This document shows, piece after piece, positions 43,630 to 52,553 of a DNA stretch of 64,000 nucleotides. Both the position numbers and the translations under genes were made by a program. A model generated the notes under the pieces. The model saw nothing but the letters and a program-made list of their open reading frames with translations. It was not told the DNA's origin and searched no databases. Origin of the DNA: Ramlibacter monticola (GTDB lineage Bacteria; Pseudomonadota; Gammaproteobacteria; Burkholderiales; Burkholderiaceae_C); the NCBI RefSeq assembly GCF_016722785.1, contig NZ_JAEQNE010000002.1, positions 124,001-188,000 on the forward strand, given 5' to 3'. Position 1 is the stretch's first letter, and each line of letters starts with the position of its first letter.

Positions 43630-44436
43630 CTACCGATAGGTCGCTGACGACCTCCGAATGCTCACCTTTCCTAGTTCGTTGAGAGCAAGCGCCAGTTCGA
43701 TGTCTGCGACCCGCGCCATCGAGCGCGGCCCGAGCCATACTTCCTTTATGAAACCAGCTGCCGGGTCGGGAAAAGGATACTCGAAGTAAGTGACGATCCG
43801 TGCATTGCTGACACGCTGGCGCGCTCTCCAACTGGCGCCGATCGCTGTGTGCGAATTAGCCTCGTTCGTCATCATCAACGGCGTGTATACCAGTCGCCAT
43901 TCTTCCTCCTCGGAGAACGCGGAGTTCTTGAGTAGTGGGCCGAGCCCTGCGACTTGCATTCCGAGTGAGGCGTAGTCGCGGCTATCTGGTTGGGCACGCG
44001 CATCGAAGAAGGATCGAATAAGCTGTCTCTGGAGATGCTGGTCATATAGAACCTGCCAGAGACCGACCGTCAGCGAATCTCCCAGTCCGTGAGCAGGCAA
44101 ACCTGGTCGCCGCGGAAAGCGGTTGGCATCGAATCCGATCGCAACGCCTGTGGCATCGGCCGCGTACGCTCTCCACTGGCTCAGAATGTCCCCCTTGGAC
44201 GAGAGGCAGAAGAGGTACGGACGGCGCACATTCAAGTTATAGCCATGGGCGAAGGCGCGACACTCATCATCCGACAAGCTCGGCTTGATCTCGTTGAGAA
44301 CTCCTTGGACAAGCTGGTCCGCCCATTTGCCCTCATGCGAATCGTTCATAGTCGACGCGTCGCCGAGCCAAACCTTTTTTGACTCGAGAATTGCCAAGAA
44401 GCTTTCGAGCGAGCAGTAGTGGTAAAGGAGGCTCAT
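43630..44436 (-). CDS. DUF2971-family protein
   Basis: This 268-residue protein begins LLYHYCSLESFLAILESKKV, followed by WLGDASTMNDSHEG, CLSSKGDILSQWRAYAADAT and GVAIGFD, the order seen in DUF2971 proteins. Family members often occur in defence or stress loci, but their biochemistry is not settled; the fold is thought to relate to ADP-ribosyl-transferase-type proteins in some reports, which I cannot verify here. Its ATG overlaps the stop of the 70-residue ORF by four bases, so it is the last gene of the reverse-transcriptase operon and could be its effector. Confidence 0.8.
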   Translation of the reverse strand: MSLLYHYCSLESFLAILESKKVWLGDASTMNDSHEGKWADQLVQGVLNEIKPSLSDDECRAFAHGYNLNVRRPYLFCLSSKGDILSQWRAYAADATGVAIGFDANRFPRRPGLPAHGLGDSLTVGLWQVLYDQHLQRQLIRSFFDARAQPDSRDYASLGMQVAGLGPLLKNSAFSEEEEWRLVYTPLMMTNEANSHTAIGASWRARQRVSNARIVTYFEYPFPDPAAGFIKEVWLGPRSMARVADIELALALNELGKVSIRRSSATYR

Positions 44437-44645
44437 GTCAGCTGCACAGAGGCGTTTCGGACCGGTAGTTCGCCGCCCAGAGTTGAGAGCGAGCGCAATA
44501 CAGCGATTGTCCTTATGCCGTCGGCGCCGTCGATCCGCAGTTCGGGGTGGAGCGGGCGATGCACAGGGCACGATTCACGCCTGCCCCCCGCGCGCAGGTA
44601 GATGGCGACTTTCGGTCGGGGTGGGTAGTGCAGACGCAGGCGCAT
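44433..44645 (-). CDS. 70-residue ORF coupled at both ends in the retron-like operon
   Basis: The ATG at 44645 overlaps the ATPase stop and the TGA at 44433 overlaps the DUF2971 start, each by one to four bases, so it fills the 209-base gap between them exactly. The protein is Arg-rich in the first half and beta-like in the second (DGADGIRTIAVLRSLSTLGG). No family is recognised. The overlap at both ends is the main evidence that it is translated; it might instead be a decayed part of a neighbour. Confidence 0.45.
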   Translation of the reverse strand: MRLRLHYPPRPKVAIYLRAGGRRESCPVHRPLHPELRIDGADGIRTIAVLRSLSTLGGELPVRNASVQLT

Positions 44646-45973
44646 CAGTTCGCTGCCCGCCCCAGGAACCGCGTTAGCAGGGCGGAGAACTCCCGCATCT
44701 CTGCATCGTGGGCTTGGCAGATGATGGCGAAAATTTCCGCCTCCGAAAGCAGGCTCCTCCGGACGATTTGCTTGTAGAGGCCCTTGGGATCGAGCGCCTC
44801 ACCACCAAGAAACTGGACAGAAAATCCAGGCTCCCGGTAGGCGCGGTGGAGCGCGGTCTCCACGTTGACGATCGGGATGCAATGCTCCCCGCGTGCAGCA
44901 GCCTTTCTGGACATGTCGCCGTCCAGGATGGTGATCACGTTGGCATCGGGACCCAAGAACTGACTCCGGCGATTGCGACGCATCATCTCCACCGCTTGCG
45001 GGCCACTGCCCCCTGTCACGATCACGTACTTCTGGAATGGCGGCGGGCAGTACTTTCCGATCACGAATTCGAGAAATCCTTTCAGCACCTCGTCTTCGGC
45101 GATGATGAAACGGTCGTAGCCTGGAAAGCCGAACATCAGGAACTTGACAAAGCTGAAAGACATAGGCGTGAGCGAAGCTTCGGTTTCGCCCCTTTCGAGG
45201 TACAACAGTTCGCCATCCTCCAGCGTCTGCATCAAGGCGAGGGAATGACTGGTAAACACCAGCTTCACTCCGAATTCGTGGCATAGCGAGCGCAGGTGCT
45301 GTGCGAGTCGTGCCTGAGCGCTGGCATCTAACGAGATATCGATCTCGTCGATCACCACCAAGCGACTGCCTTCAGTGACCTTTCTGAATAGGCTGATCAG
45401 GAAATACTCGCCGGAGCTGAAGTAGTCCTCGCGAAGGTAGCGACCGTCCTCACGCACGATGCAGCAGCACCTTCCACCGCGGAAGGGCACCTCAATAAGG
45501 TCGTCGAAACGGCTGTCGCCATAGATGCCCGAGAGGAACGCGATGAGGCGCTCCGGGCGCTCGTATCGGCCCAGCACGATCCTGCTGCGGATGTCGTGGT
45601 CGGCATTGAACAAGGTCTTGAAGAAATTGAACCGATGCCCATGCGGCATAGGCAGCTCGACCGAAACCAGCCTTCTCAGCGCCGCCGGGACGGGTGCCCG
45701 TGTGTTGATGGTGCCCAGGGCCGAGTCATACCTGTACTCGTAGATTCCGCCATCCAGGGAATAGCGGACGACGCTGTCGGCGCTGAAGATGCCGTCGGCC
45801 GCGGTGCGCGTGAAGGTGTCTGCCAGCGTGAAGTTCATGATCGCGCGGGCAAGCGTCGTCTTTCCCGCGCCGTTCTTGCCGGCGATGCAGACGATGCCGG
45901 GCTGAGCTAAGTCGGCGGAGAACTGCAGCTTCAGTACAGGCTGGACCTGCTCGATTTCGACGGTGAACTGCAT
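44645..45973 (-). CDS. OLD-like AAA/ABC-type ATPase with TOPRIM-like C-terminus
   Basis: This 442-residue protein has Walker A GKNGAGKTT (32-40), an ABC-signature-like FSSGEY (185-190), Walker B LVVIDEIDISL (205-215) and the switch TSHS (241-244). The C-terminal part has IIAEDEVLKGFLEF (about 291-304) and VITILDGDM (about 346-354), the E...DxD pattern of a TOPRIM nuclease. This fits the ATPase-TOPRIM proteins that accompany some type I retrons. It starts four bases after the reverse transcriptase stop, so the two are co-translated. Confidence 0.85.
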   Translation of the reverse strand: MQFTVEIEQVQPVLKLQFSADLAQPGIVCIAGKNGAGKTTLARAIMNFTLADTFTRTAADGIFSADSVVRYSLDGGIYEYRYDSALGTINTRAPVPAALRRLVSVELPMPHGHRFNFFKTLFNADHDIRSRIVLGRYERPERLIAFLSGIYGDSRFDDLIEVPFRGGRCCCIVREDGRYLREDYFSSGEYFLISLFRKVTEGSRLVVIDEIDISLDASAQARLAQHLRSLCHEFGVKLVFTSHSLALMQTLEDGELLYLERGETEASLTPMSFSFVKFLMFGFPGYDRFIIAEDEVLKGFLEFVIGKYCPPPFQKYVIVTGGSGPQAVEMMRRNRRSQFLGPDANVITILDGDMSRKAAARGEHCIPIVNVETALHRAYREPGFSVQFLGGEALDPKGLYKQIVRRSLLSEAEIFAIICQAHDAEMREFSALLTRFLGRAAN

Positions 45974-45976
45974 TCG

Positions 45977-46966
45977 TCAACCGAAGGAGCGATGGATAAA
46001 CAAGTCGATGGGCGCAGCGCCGAACTTGTGGCGCAACTTGTCCAGATAGGATTGGTCCACCGTGTTCGCGTAGTTCAACAGGCCTGCCAGCCGCGCCTCC
46101 ACTTTCCGCTCGTCTCCCTCCCCCATGGCGGCGAACTTGGCTCGGTCGCGCAGGTAGAAATGCAGGAGAACTTCGATTTCGGACTTCGTCGCACCGTCAA
46201 TGGAAATCCGTCCGTTTGGGAGCAAGACCATCCCCAGCAACTTGATCTTCCGGCCCACATGAAGGAACTTTGACTTTTCCGGTCGCAGTTGGAATTCCCC
46301 GTGCATGGCCTCGCGCAGGTGGCATTCGCAGAAGGCTTGCGCCCGCTCGACAACGCCCGCATCCCCGCCCGAAATCACGAGATCGTCTGAATACCGGGTA
46401 TAGACAAGGCCGAGTGCCCCGCACTCCTTGCGCATGGCCTGATCGAACGGCCGGAGTGCGGCGTTGCTGATGGCTGGCGACGTCGAGAAGCCGACAGGCA
46501 ACTCGCCATCGAGGCACACAAGTTCGACAATCCGCTCCATCCACGCGTCCAGATCGGAGATTGGACTGATCCCGCGCCCGGTCTGGATGATGCTCAGGAC
46601 GCGGTCACGCTTGATGCTGGGAAAGAAGTCCGCGATGTCGGTGACGAAGAAATGTCGGCTGCTGGCATGCTGTTTGACTGCATCAAAGGCACCCACTCCC
46701 TTGCGGTACGAAAACACGAGATCGATTTCCACGGGCAGGAAGTCGAGCAGGAAAAGCCGGATGAATTCGTGGCAACCCCTGAGCTTGTCGCTCGGGATGA
46801 CGATCCCGCGGGTCCTGCCCTTATGCGTGAAGCTCTTGCGCGTGCAGCTGGCCGCAACATTCAAGGATGCGAACTCCGAGACCTTGCGCTTACCCCGGTA
46901 CATGGCGGTGAAGAGCTCCTCCAGCGACCTGGGTCCTGAGGGCAGAAGAGCAGTTTTTGCACCCAT
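45977..46966 (-). CDS. Retron-like reverse transcriptase
   Basis: This 329-residue protein is the usual retron size. It has FVTDIADFFPSIKRDRV (about 107-123, first catalytic Asp), ISNAALRPFD (about 166-175), and YTRYSDDLVISG (about 189-200), the YxDD active site with YSDD. The typical VTG signature of retron enzymes is not obvious (GMVLLPNGRISI stands there). Two hairpins lie immediately upstream in the same orientation, as expected of msr-msd. The ATG at 46966 begins the protein; upstream codons run into the RNA region. Confidence 0.85.
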   Translation of the reverse strand: MGAKTALLPSGPRSLEELFTAMYRGKRKVSEFASLNVAASCTRKSFTHKGRTRGIVIPSDKLRGCHEFIRLFLLDFLPVEIDLVFSYRKGVGAFDAVKQHASSRHFFVTDIADFFPSIKRDRVLSIIQTGRGISPISDLDAWMERIVELVCLDGELPVGFSTSPAISNAALRPFDQAMRKECGALGLVYTRYSDDLVISGGDAGVVERAQAFCECHLREAMHGEFQLRPEKSKFLHVGRKIKLLGMVLLPNGRISIDGATKSEIEVLLHFYLRDRAKFAAMGEGDERKVEARLAGLLNYANTVDQSYLDKLRHKFGAAPIDLFIHRSFG

Positions 46967-46998
46967 AACTGATTCAATTGTTGTACAATTCGCACATG

Positions 46999-47098
46999 CC
47001 AGCGACCAGGAGTATCTCCGGTCACACGTGCTGGCCTCTACGGCGTCTGGATCTACTTGTGTGGTGAGCCTTCGTGGCTCCCACACAAGATGTAGAAG
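46999..47098 (-). ncRNA. Candidate msr-msd RNA of the retron-like system
   Basis: Two strong hairpins lie just before the reverse transcriptase. On the minus strand the first (about 47052-47095) pairs TCTAC and TTGTGTGG with CCACACAA and GTAGA around GAGCC-ACGAA-GGCTC, an approximately 18-base-pair stem typical of an msd. The second (46999-47034) pairs CCAGC with GCTGG and GACC-x-GGAG with CTCC-x-GGTC. The terminal a1/a2 repeats and branching G were not located, so the ends are approximate. Confidence 0.55.
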
Positions 47099-47271
47099 CC
47101 GCCAACATCTCTGCTGTCTTCCTCTCCGCCTCTGACCATGGCGCCTCACGCTCCGGTCGGCGTCGAACGACACAGGCCTGCTCTGGACGCGCGGAGCAAC
47201 GTCAAAGCATCGCTGCCGCGCCCCAAGTGACACAGCTCTAAGGGCCGGCCGTTAGGACCGCCGCGGGAAAC

Positions 47272-48075
47272 CTAGCGCCGCGCCTGCTCGTCGAACGGTC
47301 GAATGATCTCGTTCCACCGATTCTGGAAGTCCTCTCCGGCCTGCAGAGCGTCCTCTCTGCGAAAAATCCTTCCGACAAACCGTAGGCTTGCTGGGAGCGA
47401 GATGGCCAGCACAGCGAACGCTCGGGGAACCTTGTCGTAGTCCGGCCCGATGTGAATCCTGAGAACGCCACCCTGAGCCCGAAGAAGTTGGCTCACGGCC
47501 CCAACCGTCGCGTGAGCCGCCGCGCCCGACGCGCCTCGGTAGAAGATCTCGTACTCCGCTCTTAATCCCGCCTTTACAGCCGCGGCTGCCACGGCGTGCT
47601 CGTCGCGTGCGCGCAGCGATGCGGCTTCGTCAATCGCTTTGGCGATCTCCGGCCCGAACGAGCCAGCTGTATCGCCCCTCAAGAGGTCTCTTATGGCACG
47701 GGCCTGCTTCTGCTCGTGAACGCGGTGGGCAGCTTCCAGAGTATCGATGTAGCTGGGATCCGCAGCGATAGCTCCAAGGACGATGGCGCACTCAAGGGCA
47801 GTCCGGCTCAGGATTTCGCTCTCAACGGACATTCCGCGCGAGAGCAAAAGAAGTGCGCCCTGGAACGAGTTCAGGGCCTTTAGGTAAAAGAGGACCCCAT
47901 ACAGTTCCAGGCGCTCCGATCGCCGCGCGTGAAGTTCGGCGAGCAGCTGTATGCCGTAGCGATTCAAACCCTCGCAGAACGCGAACATCTCGCCGCGAGA
48001 GTCACCGCGAAGTATCGCCTGATCGTCGAGAGAGAGCTCGGCGAGAAATCCATCTGCAGGAATTTGGGACAGCAT
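47272..48075 (-). CDS. DUF5677-like helical protein
   Basis: This 267-residue protein starts at the ATG at 48075. It is all-helical, with LLLLSRGMSVESEILSRTAL then ECAIVLGAI and a later YRGASGAAAHATVGAVSQLL, which match the DUF5677 pattern (helical bundle with conserved Arg, Glu and His). Function is unknown; similar proteins often occur in defence or mobile regions. It lies upstream of the retron-like RNA on the same strand but is separated from it by about 170 bases. Confidence 0.65.
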   Translation of the reverse strand: MLSQIPADGFLAELSLDDQAILRGDSRGEMFAFCEGLNRYGIQLLAELHARRSERLELYGVLFYLKALNSFQGALLLLSRGMSVESEILSRTALECAIVLGAIAADPSYIDTLEAAHRVHEQKQARAIRDLLRGDTAGSFGPEIAKAIDEAASLRARDEHAVAAAAVKAGLRAEYEIFYRGASGAAAHATVGAVSQLLRAQGGVLRIHIGPDYDKVPRAFAVLAISLPASLRFVGRIFRREDALQAGEDFQNRWNEIIRPFDEQARR

Positions 48076-48383
48076 CGTCAATGTACTGTGGCGGGCGCCT
48101 GCATCTTAAACCCCCGCGCGGCCCCAATCCCAGCGTAGATCTAGAACGCGCCCCACATGGCCGCGGACCAATGGGCCGAAGCTGTCACGGCCGCTGGTTC
48201 GCGGCATGCAGAACGCGGGGCAGAACGAGAAGCGCAGGCCGAGCACGTCGCCTGGGTTGGAGCCTGAGCTCCTCCGCGGCATGACTACATGTCTGGTGGC
48301 AGATTCTGGCGAGTAATGGAAGCGCCGACGCTCTCAGAGGACCGAAGAGGTAGACCGAGCCTACGACAACCTTGGTGTGCCGG
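48076..48383. other. Intergenic stretch without a gene
   Basis: No start with a ribosome-binding site and no conserved-looking protein is visible in either orientation. It probably holds the promoter of the DUF5677-like gene. Confidence 0.4.
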
Positions 48384-49133
48384 CTACTGGCTATACGGGC
48401 TCAGGACTGGTGCTGGCGACTCGGTGATGATCTCAAATAGCCGGCGCCGAACCCGCGCGGCCATTGAAGATTGCGCCGACGGATGATGTATTCGGTAGCA
48501 GCGGTAAGTCTCATGCAGTTCGAACTCCCAGAGATGCCCTTTCGGAATACCCTCATGTTCCCAGTCGCGACGGCCTTGGCACACCTTGTCTTCCCCAGCG
48601 ATAGGGAAGAAATCGCGCCTGATTCCAACTGAGTCCATCCCGTTTGCGAAGACGATCGCGTCAGGCTGAAAGTGCTCAATTTGCGCGTCCAGCAGGAGCT
48701 TGGACACCTTTTTCACCACCGGAAAGTGAGAGGAGCGACGCGGGTCGCGCCCCATTGAGTCGAAGCAGAAAAGGTTCGAATAGATGAGGCCGCGTTGGCC
48801 GGTTTTGAACGCCAAGCGCTTCATGAAGTGAAAGAATGTCCCAGGTCGCGCCGGTTTTTCCATCTTCTCGGCGAAGAACTTGCGATGCTTCGCGAGCGCC
48901 GTGTCCACATAGGTCTGAGGGCCACCACCTTGGTACGGAACGCGCCAGCCGCGCCCACCAAATTCCCTACCGATGACCATGATCCGCCGAGCGCCAGGGT
49001 CTCTGGGGCCGCTCACTAGAAAGGGGCTGGAGAGCCTTCCCGATTCATCGGCTGTCCGCTCTAGGTATGCAGTATCGATGTCCGCAAGAATTTCAACGTA
49101 TCGTTCTTCGAGGGATTTCTTCGGAGATTCCAT
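48384..49133 (-). CDS. Hypothetical protein, possibly uracil-DNA-glycosylase-like
   Basis: This 249-residue protein starts at the ATG at 49133. It has RIMVIGREFGGRGWRVPYQG (about 50-69) and LIYSNLFCFDSMGRDPRRSS, then ILFANG-type DAIVFANGMDSVG and near the C-terminus CYRIHHPSAQSS. The order glycine-rich loop, N-rich strand and HPS resembles the uracil-DNA-glycosylase superfamily, where the final His-Pro-Ser loop enters the minor groove. The match is loose and no catalytic Asp is obvious. It is downstream of the serine recombinase on the same strand but about 500 bases away. Confidence 0.45.
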   Translation of the reverse strand: MESPKKSLEERYVEILADIDTAYLERTADESGRLSSPFLVSGPRDPGARRIMVIGREFGGRGWRVPYQGGGPQTYVDTALAKHRKFFAEKMEKPARPGTFFHFMKRLAFKTGQRGLIYSNLFCFDSMGRDPRRSSHFPVVKKVSKLLLDAQIEHFQPDAIVFANGMDSVGIRRDFFPIAGEDKVCQGRRDWEHEGIPKGHLWEFELHETYRCYRIHHPSAQSSMAARVRRRLFEIITESPAPVLSPYSQ

Positions 49134-49638
49134 CCAGGGGATTGTGCAAGATCGCTGCAGAGGCTCGAATGGAGAGGTGCTGTACGCCGCGACCTTCGTG
49201 GCGCCGCGGCTGTCCCGCCTTGTGAGAGGACGCGATTCAAGCCACGAGCGGCCTATGGTGCTCGGCGCCAAGGCAAAGGTGCTCGATCGTTCGATGATGG
49301 TCGCGTTCGCACGCGCCGGACGCGCCACGTGGTGGGCGGGGCCTCAGTCAGGCCCGTCGCGCGCTACTCGGCCTACATGACGACCCCACCGCCAGGCGCG
49401 CGGGAGACCTGGGCAACTTGGCGGCTGCGCCGTAATGCGGCGCGCTCCCGGTATTGCTCGGAGGGGGGCCGGATGCCCTCACGCGCGAGAATTTCACGCA
49501 GGCGCGGGGCTGGCGGGCCGATGAAGTCAGTCGGACTGGAAGAGGCTTTCCTCATGCCACCAGTATGCGGGGGGCGACGGTGCGCGCGCAGTGACGGGCT
49601 TCACCTCTTCCACGTGCGGAGTGGAGACCTTCGACCCG
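49134..49638. other. Stretch between recombinase and UDG-like gene
   Basis: No strong gene is seen. A 60-residue minus-strand ORF (49373-49555, MRKASSSPTDFIGPPAPRLR...) is possible but lacks a ribosome-binding site. The rest may contain a decayed gene. Confidence 0.35.
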
Positions 49639-51177
49639 TCAACTCCTTGGGCCGGCGGGATCCGTCTCGATGACGCTTCTCACAGCTGAAAGCAACTCCG
49701 CGGCGTTGTGGATTTGCACCACGAACTGCGGCAAATGCTCCCAGGACCACGGCGGGGAACTGCGGTACACCGCCCGGGAAATCAAGAGGAAGTCCTGTGC
49801 GGTTTCGTCCTGGTTCATGCGGGCAATGAGGAAGTGGTCGCAGGGGCCCGACCACACGTGCTTGGATAGGTGCCATTGAGCGCAACCCTGGTGCAGCAGT
49901 TTCCACATCAGCTGGATGCGTACTCGCGTTCCATTGGCGAAGACGAACAGGTGCTGCCGCCGGGGGCGCATCCATTTGATTCCGTGGGATGTGAACAGGG
50001 CTTCCAAGTCGTGGACGATGGCCCGGGTCACTCTCCAGCCCCGCAGCTGCCGCTGCACCCTGCGGGCATGTACCGCTGCGTAGTCACGCCCGGCCAGCCG
50101 GAAAGCCGCTTCCATCGACCCGAACAGCTTGGTAAACGTCGTGCGCGCGCCGCACGCGAGCGAGGGCAGCTCCTTCACCGTGACCGACGGGTTTTCTAGC
50201 AGGGCGGCACGCAGGTGTGCCAGCAGCTGCGGCTTGCTGCGAAAGACGCCCTTCTTCCAGAAGCGCTTGGTCTGCACCCGGTCCCATGTCTCCCGATCGA
50301 TGATCGGTTCAATGGTCCCAATGGTCCTGCGGAACATCGGATCCGTTTCGGTACGCCGCCGCTGGTTGCCTTCGCATCTCTTGCTCCAGACGAAGTTGCC
50401 GATGAACGATTCACAATCGAGGATGTGGCGGACCATCGTTTCGGTGAAGGGTTGCCCGTCCTTGCTTCGGATGCCTTCCGAGTTGAGGAGGTTCACGATG
50501 TCTGGCATGTGCATGCTGGTGTAGCCGTAAAGCTGGAAGATCCGTTGTACCAGCGCGACCTCGGAGGGCGGACCGGGGATCCACTTGATGTGCTCCGAAG
50601 GGCCGGCCTTGCGTTCGCCGGTCTGGAGCACGCGCGTCCTGCCCGGGTCCTTCGCCACAGCCATGCGCCGCAGGCCAATGGCAGGCAGGTTGCCCATGTG
50701 GAATCCCAGGTCGATCGCGCGGTCCTGCCCGGCCCTGACCTTGATCCCGAGCTCGCGGCTGTATTCGGCCGCCATGGCACGCTTGAAACTCTTGATCAGT
50801 GCGTTGATCGGGGACTCCTCGGTGCTGAACGGCTCGTTGACGTACCGAACCTGTACGCCATTGAGCCGGCAGTGGAATTCGTAGTAGGCCGATTCATCCG
50901 TGTCCTTGAAGCGGCCCCAGCGGCTCACGTCGTACACCAGGATCAATTCGAAGGGACAGCCTTCACCCATCACGTCCCTGAGCAGCCGCTGCATGCCACG
51001 GCGCTGCTTTAGCGTGAGGCCGCTGCGTCCCTCGTCCTCGTACTTCGCCACCAAGTGGATTCCCCGCTGCTCGGCGTACTGCCGGATGGCCTGTTCCTGG
51101 ACGCCCAATGAGAGATCCTGGACATCGGTAGACATCCGCAGGTACTGCGCCGCGCGCAAACCCTCATGCTGGACCAT
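49639..51177 (-). CDS. Large serine recombinase
   Basis: This 512-residue protein starts at the ATG at 51177 with CCGGAGAATGAC before it. The N-terminal resolvase domain has AAQYLRMSTDVQDLSLGVQE (catalytic Ser in RMSTD, about residue 15), EDEGRSGLTLKQRRGMQRLL and LVYDVSRWGRFKDTDES. The recombinase domain and zinc-ribbon-like region follow (NLLNSEGIRSKDGQPFTETM). These are phage- or transposon-type integrases that act without accessory proteins. No phage genes adjoin it. It is divergent from an XRE-type regulator. Confidence 0.92.
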   Translation of the reverse strand: MVQHEGLRAAQYLRMSTDVQDLSLGVQEQAIRQYAEQRGIHLVAKYEDEGRSGLTLKQRRGMQRLLRDVMGEGCPFELILVYDVSRWGRFKDTDESAYYEFHCRLNGVQVRYVNEPFSTEESPINALIKSFKRAMAAEYSRELGIKVRAGQDRAIDLGFHMGNLPAIGLRRMAVAKDPGRTRVLQTGERKAGPSEHIKWIPGPPSEVALVQRIFQLYGYTSMHMPDIVNLLNSEGIRSKDGQPFTETMVRHILDCESFIGNFVWSKRCEGNQRRRTETDPMFRRTIGTIEPIIDRETWDRVQTKRFWKKGVFRSKPQLLAHLRAALLENPSVTVKELPSLACGARTTFTKLFGSMEAAFRLAGRDYAAVHARRVQRQLRGWRVTRAIVHDLEALFTSHGIKWMRPRRQHLFVFANGTRVRIQLMWKLLHQGCAQWHLSKHVWSGPCDHFLIARMNQDETAQDFLLISRAVYRSSPPWSWEHLPQFVVQIHNAAELLSAVRSVIETDPAGPRS

Positions 51178-51478
51178 GTCATTCTCCGGAATGCAGGGCG
51201 AAGCTGCCCCGCCTCGTACATCCGGGTCCATGACAAACTGTTTAGGGTTCGCAAATTGCGGAATCAATGGGCCAAGTCGTCGGTCTTCCGGGCGACATCT
51301 GCTCTGGCCCAAACCGTTCTGTTCAAGGCGGTCGGGTGGACGGACAGGGCTCATGCGGATCGGGTGCGGGGCCCTGTTGCGGCGAAAGAGACGAATAGCC
51401 GCGTTCTGCTAAACGGGACTCGTTTCCCCGCAACAACTCCGTGCAAGTTCAGATTAAATCCCGTCTTATGATGGGCAG
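51178..51478. promoter_or_regulatory. Divergent promoter region of recombinase and XRE genes
   Basis: This 301-base region holds no gene. AAACG-N5-CGTTT (51411-51425) is a perfect inverted repeat, a candidate operator for the XRE-type regulator or a recombinase binding site. It lies about 50 bases before the XRE start. Confidence 0.4.
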
Positions 51479-51916
51479 ATGCCAAACATCGCCGTAGCAC
51501 TGAAAGAGGAAATCGCGCGAATCGCCCGCAAGGAGGTGAGGAGCGAAGCAGAGGACTTCAGGAAAGCTTCCGCTCAGTACCGCCGCCATATCGCGGCGTT
51601 GCGCCGTCGCATCGAGGAGTTGGAGCGACAACTGAAGAAGGCCGGAAAGGGGCAGCCAAAGGCCGACCCTCAGGGAGCGGCCGAAACCCCGGAAGGTGTG
51701 GCGCGGCGTTTCAGCGCGACGCGGCTTGCCGCCACGCGCAAGAAACTTGGATTGTCGGCAGCGGACTTCGGCGCCTTGGTCGGTGTCACCGGGCAGTCGA
51801 TCTACAAGTGGGAAACCGGGGGAGCCCGCCCGAGGGCCAAACAGCTGGAGGCGATTGCCGCCGTGCGTGCACTGGGCAAGCGGGAGGCCGCCAGGCGGCT
51901 GGAGGCGCTCGGCTGA
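51479..51916 (+). CDS. XRE-family regulator with coiled-coil N-terminus
   Basis: This 145-residue protein has a charged N-terminal coiled coil (AQYRRHIAALRRRIEELERQ, about 33-52) and a C-terminal helix-turn-helix (LAATRKKLGLSAADFGALVG then VTGQSIYKWETGGARPRAKQ), the XRE pattern. It is divergent from the serine recombinase and probably represses it or the shared region. No other domain is visible. Confidence 0.75.
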   Translation: MPNIAVALKEEIARIARKEVRSEAEDFRKASAQYRRHIAALRRRIEELERQLKKAGKGQPKADPQGAAETPEGVARRFSATRLAATRKKLGLSAADFGALVGVTGQSIYKWETGGARPRAKQLEAIAAVRALGKREAARRLEALG

Positions 51917-52553
51917 AGGAGGCCACGCCGTGATCGCCGCGCTGCCGCGCAGTGGTACCGAACCAAAGGTCGGTGGTGCAAAGGGGCTGCCGGCGTGGAT
52001 CGCATGTTCGCCCGAGTCCGCAGGCCGGTGAAGCATCGCAACTGCGCTTGCCTGCCCGATGGGTCGTGGCCAGGCCGCCACGGCGCCGGTGCAACCCACT
52101 TCACACTTGCGAAGTGATGGAGCACGCTGCGCAGCCAGCCAGTGCGCTGGCAATCTTCCAGGATGGCGTCGTTCCTTCTTTCGCATGAATTGCACGGCAG
52201 CGCCGATCCGGCGCTCAGTGAGCGCGAGGGAGCATTGCTGCGGCCAGGCACCTGGTGCAGTTCGTGCGTGCGGGAAGGGCGCCCATTGGCGGCCAGGCGC
52301 CTGGATTTCGATCTGTTCACAAGAAGAGGCATCTCGCAGCTGGGCGCCGTCGGACTTCGGCGGGACGGCGCCAGCGAACCCGAGCGTCTGATGCGTCGAG
52401 GTCCTGACCTCATCCGGCGCCCGTAGCTCGGGCCGGACCAGTCGCTGCGCAATGGGGTTTCTAGGCGATGGAATGGCAGCAGGCACTACGAAAGGGTGAT
52501 TACCGATCGCAAACGGCTAAGTAAACTGCTGAGCAAGAACTGGGAGCGTTCGA
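51917..52553. other. Gene-free stretch of 640 bases
   Basis: Long frames are open on both strands, but they are Arg/Ser/Pro-rich, overlap each other and lack ribosome-binding sites, so I call them noncoding. It may be a decayed insertion. The last bases supply GGGAGCG for the next gene. Confidence 0.4.

Noticed and set aside
49373..49555. 60-residue minus-strand ORF after the serine recombinase
   Set aside because: No ribosome-binding site and no coupling to a neighbour; could be real but cannot be supported.
51802..52486. Two overlapping minus-strand frames of more than 200 residues
   Set aside because: Composition is Arg/Ser/Pro-rich, no ribosome-binding site, no conserved motif; treated as noncoding.
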